Shown here in pieces: positions 1 to 7,924 of a stretch of 64,000 nt of DNA; position 1 is the stretch's first letter, and each line of letters opens with the position of its first letter. A program made the position numbers and the translations under genes. The notes beneath the pieces were generated by a model that saw only the letters and a list, made by a program, of their open reading frames with translations, was not told the origin of the DNA and did no database searches. The stretch is from Shewanella amazonensis SB2B (GTDB lineage Bacteria; Pseudomonadota; Gammaproteobacteria; Enterobacterales; Shewanellaceae), in the NCBI RefSeq assembly GCF_000015245.1, contig NC_008700.1, positions 4,216,001 through 4,280,000 on the forward strand, in the 5' to 3' direction.

Positions 1-2
1 AG

Positions 3-161
3 CTTGGCATGTTTGCACTGATGCCAGACTCACGGGTAAGAGTTCCACGCAGTGCCAACGCACTCGAACATGGCAAAATTCGACTTTATACAACGCCAGG
101 TGGCCGGTGTTCATTCACACTCGGCCGCTTGTTTACTGTTACGGCCGCCGGGGAAGATTGA
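3..161 (+). CDS. C-terminal end of an unrecognised protein (partial)
   Basis: An open frame enters from the left edge and runs 52 codons to a TGA that abuts the ATG of the next gene (TGA at 159-161, ATG at 162). The visible tail ends in LFTVTAAGED. The abutting stop and start suggest translational coupling with the diguanylate cyclase, and the last codons supply a GGGGAAG-type ribosome binding site for it. I do not recognise a family from this fragment. A second frame is also open over this stretch, so the assignment rests on the stop/start junction. Confidence 0.45.
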   Translation, partial: LGMFALMPDSRVRVPRSANALEHGKIRLYTTPGGRCSFTLGRLFTVTAAGED

Positions 162-1100
162 ATGAATGATGCCGCTCTGCTTGAAACAACCACCTTTGCC
201 GACAGCGCCCTGTGCCTGCAGGCACTGCTGAATTCGGTTGAAGATCAGGTGGTTGTCATCGACATCCAGGGCACCATAGTCTACACCAACCTTGCCTGGA
301 ACAAGTTTGCCGAAGAGAACGGCATGACACCGGGATACAACTGGCTTGGTACCAACTACTTGCGGGTTTGCGATGGTGCGGCCGAGTCATTCAGCAAAAC
401 AGCCGCCGAAGGTATCAGGCAGGTGATGGCAGGTGCAGAAGCGCAGTTTTACCTTGAATACCCCTGTCACAGTCCCACAACCCAACGTTGGTTTATGATG
501 CGGGTCACCGAAATTGCCGGTCTGGAATCGCGCTATTTTGCCATTGCCCATGTCAATATCACCGAGCGGAAGCTGTTGGAACTGAAGGTTGCCAAGCTGT
601 CGATGCATGACCCGCTGACCGGCCTCGCCAATCGGCGTTTATTCAACAGCTTTTTACACAACGAATGGCGCAGAAGCCAACGGGAACAGGTCCCACTCAC
701 CCTGATTTTACTGGATTTGGACCACTTCAAATCCTGCAATGATCATTTTGGCCATCTGGTGGGAGATGAGCATTTACAGCAGGTCAGTCAGGTGCTCTTG
801 TCGGTATGTCAACGCCCCACAGATCTGGCCTGCCGTTTTGGTGGTGATGAGTTTGCACTGGTGCTTGGCAATACAAACGCTGCCGCGGGGCTCGGGCTTG
901 CCGAAAAGGTGCGCAGTACAATCGAAAACCTGAATATCAAAATAGAAGATGGGCTGCGTCTAACGTCGAGTCTCGGTATAGCGACCCTGGAGCCGGGGCA
1001 GCAAATGGAACAGGAAAACACACTCTGTTCCTTGGCAGATTCTGCGCTCTATCAGGCCAAAGCGGCAGGAAAGAATTGCTGCAAGCAACTGTCCTGCTAA
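162..1100 (+). CDS. Diguanylate cyclase, PAS-GGDEF
   Basis: A cytoplasmic protein of 312 residues predicted to make cyclic-di-GMP from two GTP. Residues 20-135 look like a PAS sensor domain, ending in the NITERK linker typical of PAS-to-output junctions. Residues 145-310 are a GGDEF domain that opens with DPLTGLANRR. The active-site motif GGDEF is at 227-231, and the product-inhibition motif RPTD (RxxD) lies five residues before it at 218-221, so both catalysis and feedback inhibition look intact. No membrane segment or signal peptide is visible, so the input is probably a cytoplasmic ligand or redox state. It is preceded directly by the stop of an upstream gene, so it is probably the last gene of an operon that starts outside the window. 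The ligand of the PAS domain cannot be told from sequence. Confidence 0.93.
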   Translation: MNDAALLETTTFADSALCLQALLNSVEDQVVVIDIQGTIVYTNLAWNKFAEENGMTPGYNWLGTNYLRVCDGAAESFSKTAAEGIRQVMAGAEAQFYLEYPCHSPTTQRWFMMRVTEIAGLESRYFAIAHVNITERKLLELKVAKLSMHDPLTGLANRRLFNSFLHNEWRRSQREQVPLTLILLDLDHFKSCNDHFGHLVGDEHLQQVSQVLLSVCQRPTDLACRFGGDEFALVLGNTNAAAGLGLAEKVRSTIENLNIKIEDGLRLTSSLGIATLEPGQQMEQENTLCSLADSALYQAKAAGKNCCKQLSC

Positions 1101-1118
1101 CCGCCTGCGGTTGGCGGT

Positions 1119-1556
1119 CTAGTCTTCAGCGGCCTGCGTATCCAGCGCCAGCAAGGCTTTATCCTGTTCCCTGTTTAGGGGATAGATAGTCTTTATCCGG
1201 CACTTTATATGCGGCTCCTGGACGGTAAACACCGAATCAAAGCCCGCATCCAAACTGGTAGGCATAGTCTGGTCAAGCATCAGCGCTCTGGCAAAGTGGA
1301 GTTGCGGACACCTGGCATCCAGCTCAACCAAGTACGGCTTGCTTGGACTGGTACGCAGGATCAGATGCTTTTCCCCCAGACTGGCCCAGCTGTCGAGCCT
1401 GAAGGTATTCACCTTTTTCACACTCTCCAGTTGCCACTGGCTGATGGAGTCGTTCACCTTCAATTCCCACTCATCACGGCTGAGATGAGTGGTTGAACAG
1501 GCCTGCAGCAAGAAGAACAAACTCATCACAGTGGCGGATGTAAGCGCACTTTTCAT
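1119..1556 (-). CDS. Putative lipoprotein
   Basis: A protein of 145 residues starting MKSALTSATV with a lipoprotein signal peptide ending in LLQAC, so it should be acylated on that cysteine and anchored to the envelope. The start at 1556 is chosen because AAGGAG lies just upstream; the frame is open further but the extra residues have no ribosome binding site. The mature part has two more cysteines (in the CPQL and IKCRI contexts) that could form a disulfide. No family is recognised. It is convergent with the GGDEF gene; a short GC-rich inverted repeat (1100-1118) lies between them without a clear T-tract. Confidence 0.75.
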   Translation of the reverse strand: MKSALTSATVMSLFFLLQACSTTHLSRDEWELKVNDSISQWQLESVKKVNTFRLDSWASLGEKHLILRTSPSKPYLVELDARCPQLHFARALMLDQTMPTSLDAGFDSVFTVQEPHIKCRIKTIYPLNREQDKALLALDTQAAED

Positions 1557-1713
1557 CGGGCATCTCCTTTTTGGAATACCAAGCTTTTCAGCCATTCAGT
1601 GTAGCGCCAACACCGGAGGGATACCGTCGGTTAAAAGTGTCAAATTGCATCCAAGCCGGCTTACGAAAACTGTGGCAAAATGTGCCATCACACTCAGATT
1701 GAGAGACTTTGAC

Positions 1714-2046
1714 ATGCTTACGCTGGAAACGCCGCAACAACTGGCCGAGGCACTGGCGCAACATCCGGGGCTATTACTGTTGATTGGCGGAAAAGACTGC
1801 GGCGTATGTCAGGTGCTCAAGCCAAAAATTGCCAGTTTGCTGGTAACTGAGTTCCCTGCCATGACGCTGGCCTATATCGATTGCCAGGCCTCCGGGGAAG
1901 TACTTTGTGGGCAGATTGGGGTGTTCTCACTGCCGGTTGTGAGAGTGTTTTTCCATGGGGACAGTTTTGGTGAGTTGACGCGGGTGTTTTCTATGGCCGA
2001 TATCAAAAACTTGCTCGAGCGGCCCTATTCCCTGTGTTTTAACTGA
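1714..2046 (+). CDS. Thioredoxin-family protein
   Basis: A small thioredoxin-fold protein of 110 residues without a signal peptide, so cytoplasmic. The redox motif CGVC is at residues 29-32 (context GKDCGVCQVLKPK), and the cis-proline region reads SLPVVRVF near residue 80, as in thioredoxins. It probably acts as a disulfide reductase or a relative of thioredoxin with a restricted partner. The ATG at 1714 is taken rather than an upstream in-frame start because it sits right at the beginning of the fold; a GAGAG stretch upstream may serve as ribosome binding site. It stands alone between a divergent lipoprotein gene and a convergent secreted-protein gene. CGVC differs from the CGPC of true thioredoxins. 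Confidence 0.85.
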   Translation: MLTLETPQQLAEALAQHPGLLLLIGGKDCGVCQVLKPKIASLLVTEFPAMTLAYIDCQASGEVLCGQIGVFSLPVVRVFFHGDSFGELTRVFSMADIKNLLERPYSLCFN

Positions 2047-2116
2047 CGACTTTTTCTGTCACCACCGGGCCATGGGAGAGTCACGGCTCCGGCGGCATAA
2101 GCAGATTTCATAACGC

Positions 2117-2443
2117 TTAATCCCTCGCGCTCAAGCGCACGCCATCGAATGAATCCGGCAGCAAACCGCTGACCGATTCCAGCGGCAGGGCTTGCATCTG
2201 CACCCGGCTATCTACCATGGAGTCTGTTGACATCGTGGGCGTCAGCACTGAAAAAGACTGGCTCTGCTCTATGCGAATATCACTTTGTTCGCTCACCAGC
2301 CCCTGCTGCTGAACCTGCTTCAGGCTCTGGCGAATTTCCCGCTCAAGCTGGCCCACATCAGCACTCTGGCAAAATGGCGCCACACAGACGCTGGCCAGCA
2401 GCAAACCCTTTACGGTCAGATTTTTTATTGTCAGGTTTTTCAT
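2117..2443 (-). CDS. Small secreted protein of unknown function
   Basis: A protein of 108 residues starting MKNLTIKNLT with a signal peptide that ends near FCQSADVG, so it is probably periplasmic. The start is set by an AAGGAG at the right distance upstream of 2443. The mature part is short, hydrophilic and rich in Gln and Ser, with a possible amphipathic helix (VGQLEREIRQSLKQVQQQG). No family is recognised. It is transcribed away from the small membrane protein at 2726, and the region between carries a cluster of CGGACA-type half-sites that could control one or both genes. Confidence 0.7.
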   Translation of the reverse strand: MKNLTIKNLTVKGLLLASVCVAPFCQSADVGQLEREIRQSLKQVQQQGLVSEQSDIRIEQSQSFSVLTPTMSTDSMVDSRVQMQALPLESVSGLLPDSFDGVRLSARD

Positions 2444-2557
2444 GGTAAAGCTCCTTGGGTTAATTGTTCGTCCCTGTTGGACAGACAGACTAATCAACTC
2501 CCGTGCCAAACATGTAACACACTGACTATGATGATTTTTTAGCAAACTTAAACAACG

Positions 2558-2630
2558 CCGGACACTCACGCTGGCTGTCCGTTCACCCATCGCGGACACT
2601 CAAGGCTGTCCGTCCGGACAGGCGGACACT
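2558..2630. promoter_or_regulatory. Cluster of CGGACA/TGTCCG half-sites between divergent genes
   Basis: Within about 70 bases there are inverted pairs CGGACA-N11-TGTCCG (2559-2581) and CGGACA-N8-TGTCCG (2593-2612), then a tight palindrome CTGTCCG-TC-CGGACAG (2606-2621), then another CGGACAC (2624-2630). The sites lie in the 282-base gap between two divergent small envelope genes. This is what a multi-site operator looks like; the protein that binds is unknown. A coding explanation is unlikely because there is no supported gene here. Confidence 0.5.
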
Positions 2631-2725
2631 GCAACTGACCGCACCATCTACACTTGATAGTTGGCGATTCAATACCATATCAACGCCATAAGGACATATT
2701 GCCGACTGCCGACAGGAAATTGCCT

Positions 2726-2965
2726 ATGGATGAGCAGCCACTCATTGGCTTTGTCATACTGGTGCTGGCGGTACTTCCATGGCTGATGTGGCGCCTGTAC
2801 CGCTGGGCGAGAAACATGCCCAGGGGAGCCTATCTCTTTCTGGCATTCTTTCCGCTGATATCGCTTGTTCCCATCCCCACCGAATCCCTGAAACAGCTCG
2901 ATGCGGCCAAACAGGAACAGCGCAAAAACAAGGCATCTCCCAGCGGCGATGATGAAAAAGACTGA
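2726..2965 (+). CDS. Small inner-membrane protein of unknown function
   Basis: A protein of 79 residues, starting MDEQPLIGF after an AGGAAA ribosome binding site; upstream in-frame starts lack one. Two hydrophobic segments (about residues 7-22 and 35-50) flank a basic, aromatic stretch (WRLYRWARNMPRG), and the C-terminus is a charged tail rich in Lys, Gln and Asp. It is probably a two-span membrane protein with both ends on the same side. No family is recognised. A strong terminator follows at once, so it is probably transcribed alone from the divergent region with the half-site cluster. Confidence 0.7.
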   Translation: MDEQPLIGFVILVLAVLPWLMWRLYRWARNMPRGAYLFLAFFPLISLVPIPTESLKQLDAAKQEQRKNKASPSGDDEKD

Positions 2966-2975
2966 CATCTAAAAG

Positions 2976-2999
2976 AAAAAACCGCCCCAGGGCGGTTTT
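2976..2999. terminator. Bidirectional intrinsic terminator
   Basis: The hairpin ACCGCCC-CA-GGGCGGT is flanked by an A-tract on one side and a T-tract on the other, so it can end transcription from both the plus-strand small membrane gene and the convergent DUF2238 gene. Confidence 0.9.
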
Positions 3000-3014
3000 A
3001 AGTATCTGTTGTTA

Positions 3015-3620
3015 TCAGGCCCTGGATGTCAACGCCGTCAACTGGCGGTCATGCCACCGGCTTAAACTGAGCAGAGCCACTATGGCGCCAAGCAGAGCAA
3101 AGCCCATGTCAGATTGGGTGTCCCACACATACCCCTGAGTCCCCAAAAAGGCCTCTGCGCCCTCACCGCTTGCAATGGCCACCCACCACTCGATGAGTTC
3201 GTAAAACGCACTCAGCGCCAGGCAGAAACACACCACAAAGAAATTGCACCAGTTGCCCTTTTGCATCACACCAAGTCTCAGCACCAATTCACGGGCAATC
3301 ATGGCGGGGATAAAACCCTGGGCAAAATGCCCCAGCTTGTCGTAATTGTTGCGCTCCCAACCCATGGGCTCTTTCAGCCAGTCAAACAGCGGCACCTCAG
3401 CATAGGTGTAATGACCGCCCACCATCAGGATCACGCAGTGGATAAGGATAAGTCCATACACCAGAGGCGTGAGCGGGAAACGCCGCTCAGTGGCTGCGAG
3501 GATAGCAAACCCGATCAGCGCCGGTACCACTTCCAGAAACCAGGTAAAGCGGTCAAAGGGGCCCACCGCCGACCAGAGGAATACGGCAAAAAACACCAAC
3601 AGCCAAAGCATCCTTCCCAT
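3015..3620 (-). CDS. DUF2238 (YjdF-like) inner-membrane protein
   Basis: A polytopic membrane protein of 201 residues. The family signature is clear in the middle: HYTYAEVP (near residue 70) followed by RNNYDKLGHFAQGFIPA and an RE pair. About six hydrophobic helices are visible, with conserved Glu and Trp in YELIEWWVA. The biochemical function of this family is not established to my knowledge. The gene lies downstream of, and on the same strand as, the ABC efflux operon, 78 bases beyond the permease stop. It has its own GAGG ribosome binding site, and its N-terminus lacks a cleavable signal. It could be co-transcribed with the operon or be independent. Confidence 0.88.
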   Translation of the reverse strand: MGRMLWLLVFFAVFLWSAVGPFDRFTWFLEVVPALIGFAILAATERRFPLTPLVYGLILIHCVILMVGGHYTYAEVPLFDWLKEPMGWERNNYDKLGHFAQGFIPAMIARELVLRLGVMQKGNWCNFFVVCFCLALSAFYELIEWWVAIASGEGAEAFLGTQGYVWDTQSDMGFALLGAIVALLSLSRWHDRQLTALTSRA

Positions 3621-3698
3621 GGAGAAACCTCAATTCAATCAAGAGACTTTGGCAGTGTAACCCCGAAGCGTCCGCTTGTCAGTGCCAGGCACCCAGCT

Positions 3699-4826
3699 TC
3701 AATCCAGTCGTTTGTTAAATTTGAGGGTAGCCACCAGCAGCCCCAGGGCACAGAAACCCAACAACCAGAGCGCATCGAATCCCAGCTGCGTTACCTCGGC
3801 ATCCCGCAGAATAATTGCCCGGGACATGCGCATAAAGTGCGTTGCCGGCAGAGCTTCGGCAATCCACTGCGCCGGTACGGGCATGGCTTCGTAGGGAAAC
3901 ATAAAGCCGGACAGCAGTATGGATGGCAGCAGGATAAACACCGTCATCTGCATGGCCTGCAGTTGGGTACGGGCTATGGTGGAAATCACCAGGCCAAGGG
4001 TGAGACTCGCCAGAATAAACAGCATGGCCGCCAACGCCAGCGATTCAAGGCCTCCCCGTATGGGCAGGGCGAACAACAACTTACCTGCTCCCAGAATAAT
4101 GGCCACCTGCACAAAGCCCACCAACACGTAGGGCAAAATCTTGCCCAGCATCAGCTCCAGCGGCTTGACCGGCGTGGTGATCAAAAACTCCATGTTACCC
4201 TGCTCCCGCTCCCTCACAATGGCGGCCGAGGTAAAGAGCACCATAGTCATGGTCAGTATTACCCCGAGAAGACCCGGGACTATGTTGACCACGGTACGTT
4301 GCTCGGGGTTGAAGTACATCACCACCTCCATGGTGGCGGTGCTCTCGGGCACCGGCAGCCCAAGCACTTCAGATAACGGCATGGTTCTGAGTGACTTGAT
4401 GGTAGAAGCCACCACCGTATCTGAACCATCCACCAGCCACTGTGCCACCGGGCGCGAAAAATAGGCCCCCTGGCCGGTCTGTGCCTGTGGATGGCTAATC
4501 AGACGGGAACCAAAGTCAGCAGGGATCACCAGTGCAGCCTTCACATGTCCGGCGGTAATCGCCTCCTCAGCCTGGGCAATTGACTGATAAGACTCAATAA
4601 AGTCGACCACTTGCGTGGCAGAAACGGCCTGCACCAGAGCTCTGCCCTGGCTGTTGCCGCTCATATCCACCAATCCGGCGGGCAGATGCCTGGCATCGGT
4701 ATTGATGGCGTAACCAAACAGCATCAGCTGTACCAGTGGGATCATCACTATCATGCCGAAGGTCATGCGATCCCGTGACAGCTGTTTCAGCTCTTTGGTG
4801 AGGATGGCCAGAATTCTAAGCCACAT
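3699..4826 (-). CDS. ABC-2 type transporter permease (YbhR/YbhS/YhhJ-like)
   Basis: An inner-membrane permease of 375 residues. It has an N-terminal transmembrane helix (about 20-40), a large extracytoplasmic domain (about 45-170, with the NTDARHLPAGLVD segment typical of the family), and a C-terminal block of five helices (about 175-370). The amphipathic REREQGNMEFLITTPVKPLELMLGK coupling region of ABC-2 permeases is present. It would pair with the ATPase encoded upstream and the membrane fusion protein to export hydrophobic compounds. The ATG at 4826 is preferred over a GTG at 4832 because the GGAGG sequence is too close to the GTG. It overlaps the ATPase gene by 11 bases. Only one permease gene is present, whereas the E. 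coli ybhGFSR operon has two, so it probably works as a homodimer. Confidence 0.92.
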   Translation of the reverse strand: MWLRILAILTKELKQLSRDRMTFGMIVMIPLVQLMLFGYAINTDARHLPAGLVDMSGNSQGRALVQAVSATQVVDFIESYQSIAQAEEAITAGHVKAALVIPADFGSRLISHPQAQTGQGAYFSRPVAQWLVDGSDTVVASTIKSLRTMPLSEVLGLPVPESTATMEVVMYFNPEQRTVVNIVPGLLGVILTMTMVLFTSAAIVREREQGNMEFLITTPVKPLELMLGKILPYVLVGFVQVAIILGAGKLLFALPIRGGLESLALAAMLFILASLTLGLVISTIARTQLQAMQMTVFILLPSILLSGFMFPYEAMPVPAQWIAEALPATHFMRMSRAIILRDAEVTQLGFDALWLLGFCALGLLVATLKFNKRLD

Positions 4827-5784
4827 GGGCACCTCCTTCGGCTCGCTGACCGGTGCAGGTCACGAACACATCCTCAAGGCTGGGGCGGACCTCGTCCATT
4901 TCTCTAGTGCCGACGCGCTGGCCAAGCCAGGCTATGGGGTCATCAATTTGGCTACGTATGAGCACCCGCAGCCGACTGCCAATCTGAGCCGCCGACAATA
5001 CCGGCGCCTCAGCCAGCAATTGCTGCTTGAGCACTCTCAAATCCTGGCCACCGATTTCCACCACCCTGGCCCCCATGGCCTGCATCAGTGCTTTGGGCGA
5101 GCCGTCGGCGCGCTTGATACCGCGTTCCAGAATGGCAAGCCCATGGCAACGCTCGGCCTCATCCATGTAGTGGGTGGACACCAAAATAGTGCACCCCTTG
5201 GCCGACAGATCAAACAAACGTTCCCAAAACTCGCGGCGGTTTTCGGGGTCCACCGCTGAGGTGGGCTCATCAAGAAACAGCAGTTCTGGCTCGTGTATGG
5301 TGGCTGCCGCCAGCGCGAGCCGCTGTTTCTGACCACCACTCATGGAGCCCGCCATCTGGCTTTCGCGGCCTTCGAGACTGTAGAGGGACAAGAGCTGCTC
5401 TATCCTGTCTTTGGCTTTATTACCTTGCAGTCCATAGATGCGCGCCACAAATCTCAGGTTCTCCAACACGGTCAGGTTTTCGTAGAGGGAGAATTTCTGA
5501 GTCATGTAGCCAATGCGGCGGCGCAGTTTTTCCTCTGCACCCTTAAGGGGCTCGCCCAACACCCTGATCTCCCCACTGGTCGGCTTAAGCAGTCCTGTCA
5601 GCATACGGATGGAAGTGGACTTGCCACAGCCATTGGGGCCGAGAAATCCGTAAATGCTGCCGCGGGGAATCGCCAAATCCACACCATCCACGGCTTTGAG
5701 GGCACCAAATTGCCGGGTCATACCGCGGGTCTCGATGGCGAGGGGGGCCGTGGTGAGGGTTTGGGGCGCGAGCACCTCACTCAT
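4816..5784 (-). CDS. ABC transporter ATP-binding protein (YbhF-like half)
   Basis: A cytoplasmic ATPase of 322 residues that should power the ABC-2 exporter. Walker A is at 49-57 (GPNGCGKST), the Q-loop near YMTQKFSLYENLT (93-105), the signature MSGGQ at 148-152, Walker B LLFLDEP at 168-174, and the switch His in STHYMDEAERC. The C-terminal 90 residues form the extra domain seen in drug-export ATPases. It carries one nucleotide-binding domain, whereas E. coli YbhF has two fused. Translation starts at 5784 behind GGAGG, inside the stop region of the membrane fusion gene (8-base overlap), which points to translational coupling. Substrates are probably hydrophobic drugs or stress metabolites. 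Confidence 0.95.
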   Translation of the reverse strand: MSEVLAPQTLTTAPLAIETRGMTRQFGALKAVDGVDLAIPRGSIYGFLGPNGCGKSTSIRMLTGLLKPTSGEIRVLGEPLKGAEEKLRRRIGYMTQKFSLYENLTVLENLRFVARIYGLQGNKAKDRIEQLLSLYSLEGRESQMAGSMSGGQKQRLALAAATIHEPELLFLDEPTSAVDPENRREFWERLFDLSAKGCTILVSTHYMDEAERCHGLAILERGIKRADGSPKALMQAMGARVVEIGGQDLRVLKQQLLAEAPVLSAAQIGSRLRVLIRSQIDDPIAWLGQRVGTREMDEVRPSLEDVFVTCTGQRAEGGAHVA

Positions 5785-6739
5785 GGTTTGCCTCCGGCAA
5801 CAAGACTTCCACAGCAAGCCCGGTGGCCAACCCTGCGTCCACAGGCAAGTCGATATCGGTCAGGTACATCAGGCGAGCCCTGTCACGCTCGTTTAGTGCA
5901 TAAAAAGGGGTAAAGGCGGGTTCGCTGCGGATATTGCGCACCTTGCCCATGACCGGCTCCGGCCGCCCATCCACCCGCACTCCAACCTCGGCGCCGGGAA
6001 GCAGTTTATCGAGGGCAGAGGCAGGCAGATAGACCCGGACATAGGGAGCATTCTGGACGAGCAAGCCCACCAGTTGGCTCCCCTGATTCACTCTGTCCCC
6101 CACGCGCCAGGGCAACAGGTCAACCACGGCATCCCGTGCGGCCATCAGGGTTAAATCTGACTTAAATTTTTGTTCAAGTGTCACCTGAGCCTGGGCGGCC
6201 TCCACTGCGGCAGCGGCCTGAGATAATTGTTCGCTGCGGGTACCGGCAATTAATTCCTTCAGCGCCTGGCTGGCACTGTCGACATCAGCCTGAGCCCTGT
6301 CTTTCCCGGCAACGGCTCTGTCGAGGTCGGCAGCGGTCAGGACCTTCTCAGCGACCAGACGAACTGTGCGTTCATACTGGGCCCTCGCCTCACTCAGGGT
6401 GGCCCTGGCTCCGGCGAGTCGTGCCTCTGCACGCGCCAACTCTTCGTCCCGGGCGCCCTTGGTGAGCTCCGCAAGACGGGCTTCTGCCTGGGCGAGATTG
6501 GCCACTGCCTGCGCCAGCCTGGCGTCGGCGGCGCGGCTGTCTAGCTGCAGCAGCACAGTACCTGCACTCACCCTGTCCCCCTCACGTACCTTGATCTCGG
6601 CTATCAGTTCTGTGGTGGGCGCCGTCAGGGTTAAGCGGTCACGTTCCACGGTGCCATACACCGCAGACGAAGACTCACCGCAAGCCGTGAGGCACAGGGC
6701 AAACAGAGCAACCCAGTGGGGGGATTTGATTAACTTCAT
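5777..6739 (-). CDS. HlyD-family membrane fusion protein (YbhG-like)
   Basis: The periplasmic adaptor of the ABC exporter, 320 residues. The N-terminus is a lipoprotein-like signal ending in LCLTAC, so it is probably lipid-anchored to the inner membrane. A lipoyl half (about 45-75, with REGDRVSAGTVLLQLD) is followed by an Ala-rich coiled-coil hairpin (about 75-190), and the second lipoyl/beta-barrel part follows (RVGDRVNQGSQLVGLL). It should bridge the permease and an outer-membrane channel such as TolC. The start overlaps the TetR stop in an ATGA arrangement, so the four genes TetR, adaptor, ATPase and permease form one operon. Confidence 0.93.
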   Translation of the reverse strand: MKLIKSPHWVALFALCLTACGESSSAVYGTVERDRLTLTAPTTELIAEIKVREGDRVSAGTVLLQLDSRAADARLAQAVANLAQAEARLAELTKGARDEELARAEARLAGARATLSEARAQYERTVRLVAEKVLTAADLDRAVAGKDRAQADVDSASQALKELIAGTRSEQLSQAAAAVEAAQAQVTLEQKFKSDLTLMAARDAVVDLLPWRVGDRVNQGSQLVGLLVQNAPYVRVYLPASALDKLLPGAEVGVRVDGRPEPVMGKVRNIRSEPAFTPFYALNERDRARLMYLTDIDLPVDAGLATGLAVEVLLPEANHE

Positions 6740-7377
6740 GATTTATCTCCGGCATCACTTGCCAAAATACCTTGGCTCAGTACAGCGATATGATGGGGCA
6801 CCAAGCGCATCAGCCCCTCTGGGCTGGTGTCTATCCCCAGCGAATCGACCAGGGCAGGCGGGGCAATCAGGGGGAACACCATCAGGCTGATGAGACTGAG
6901 ACGAGCCAGCTGCGGATCCACGTCGGCGCGAATGGCGCCATTGGCCACCAACGACTGCATCAACCAGCTGTGTGACAGGCGCAATACGTCACCAAAGACT
7001 GACATCAGCAACCTGAATGCCTCACTGCTGTGGCCTTCGTGCAATACCGTCAGTATCAATCGGGGCAATCTGGGGTGAGCACCAATGGCGCGGTAATAGG
7101 TTTGCATCAGCGCCGTCAAATCCGACGGTGCGCCTTGCTGCGAGAGGCTCTGAAACCTCGCCAGTACGGGGGATAAGACTTCCCTGACCATGTGTTCAAA
7201 GAGCCCGGGTTTGCCACCGAAGTAGTAACGGATCATGGCGGCATCCACGCCGGCTGTGCGGGCGATGCTGCGGGTGGACACCGCCTGATAGCCCTGCTCA
7301 GTAAAACACTCTATCGCCGCGGCAATTAATCTGGCTCTGGCGTCACTGTCACCCTTGGGGCGGCCCGGGTCCGACAT
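6736..7377 (-). CDS. TetR-family regulator (CecR-like)
   Basis: A DNA-binding regulator of 213 residues and first gene of the efflux operon, which it most likely represses. The N-terminal HTH spans about 14-60 (ARLIAAAIECFTEQGYQAVSTRSIARTAGVDAA then MIRYYFGGK). The C-terminal ligand domain (about 80-200) resembles the family of E. coli CecR (YbiH), which controls the homologous ybhGFSR operon. The start MSDPGRPKG at 7377 has GGAG upstream; the longer frame has none. The 200-base gap to the divergent gene at 7587 should contain the operon promoter and its operator. Ligand unknown. Confidence 0.92.
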   Translation of the reverse strand: MSDPGRPKGDSDARARLIAAAIECFTEQGYQAVSTRSIARTAGVDAAMIRYYFGGKPGLFEHMVREVLSPVLARFQSLSQQGAPSDLTALMQTYYRAIGAHPRLPRLILTVLHEGHSSEAFRLLMSVFGDVLRLSHSWLMQSLVANGAIRADVDPQLARLSLISLMVFPLIAPPALVDSLGIDTSPEGLMRLVPHHIAVLSQGILASDAGDKS

Positions 7378-7586
7378 ACTCAACTCCCGAAATTCCTCTC
7401 TTGATGAACATACTAGGAGAAAGGCCGGGTAAATGGCAGTATGAAAATTCTCCATTTTCTTTAATAATGAGGAATTTGTCGCACGGGGTAGTGCTTGGGT
7501 TATAACGCGGCAAACACGTGGAAAACAAAGCAGAAAGAATGGCAGTCATGGAGACGGGCCAGTATTTATCAGGGAGGAAAAATCAC

Positions 7587-7886
7587 ATGCACGCAGCTGA
7601 TTATGTCATTTATCTGGTTCTGGCATTACAGGTACTGGACCTGGGTGCCTGGCGCAGCCTGATAGCCCACATCAAGTGTCACTACCCACATATCTGGCAT
7701 CAGGCCTATAGCTTCGACCGCCATCCTGGCACGCAGGTAAGAAGTAATTACATCAAGGAAGCCTTAAAACAGGGTGAGCTGAAAGACAGCCAGGATACGC
7801 CTGTGGTTGTTTACCTCAGATTCCACAAGGCCGCCATTGGACTCTCTTCGCTGCTACTGCTGCTTGGACTGCTATCTCAATTTTAA
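7587..7886 (+). CDS. Small membrane protein of unknown function
   Basis: A protein of 99 residues starting MHAADYVIYL behind a strong AGGGAGG ribosome binding site; upstream in-frame codons are ignored for that reason. A hydrophobic segment at the N-terminus (about 5-20) and another at the C-terminus (about 80-97, IGLSSLLLLLGLLSQF) enclose a soluble region rich in His, Tyr and Trp (HIKCHYPHIWHQAYSFDRHPG). It is probably a two-span protein with the loop on one side. No family is recognised. It is divergent from the TetR gene and may share its promoter region, but there is no direct evidence that it belongs to the efflux system. Confidence 0.75.
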   Translation: MHAADYVIYLVLALQVLDLGAWRSLIAHIKCHYPHIWHQAYSFDRHPGTQVRSNYIKEALKQGELKDSQDTPVVVYLRFHKAAIGLSSLLLLLGLLSQF

Positions 7887-7924
7887 CGCCGCGACATCAA
7901 CACTGCTGTTTGCCACATTAAGAC

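Noticed and set aside
1100..1118. Terminator after the first GGDEF gene
   Set aside because: A short ACCGCC/GGCGGT inverted repeat is present but no T-tract follows on either strand, so it is not called.
3114..4376. A 420-codon plus-strand open frame
   Set aside because: It runs across two real minus-strand genes (DUF2238 and the permease) and its translation is low-complexity, rich in His and Gln, without family features.
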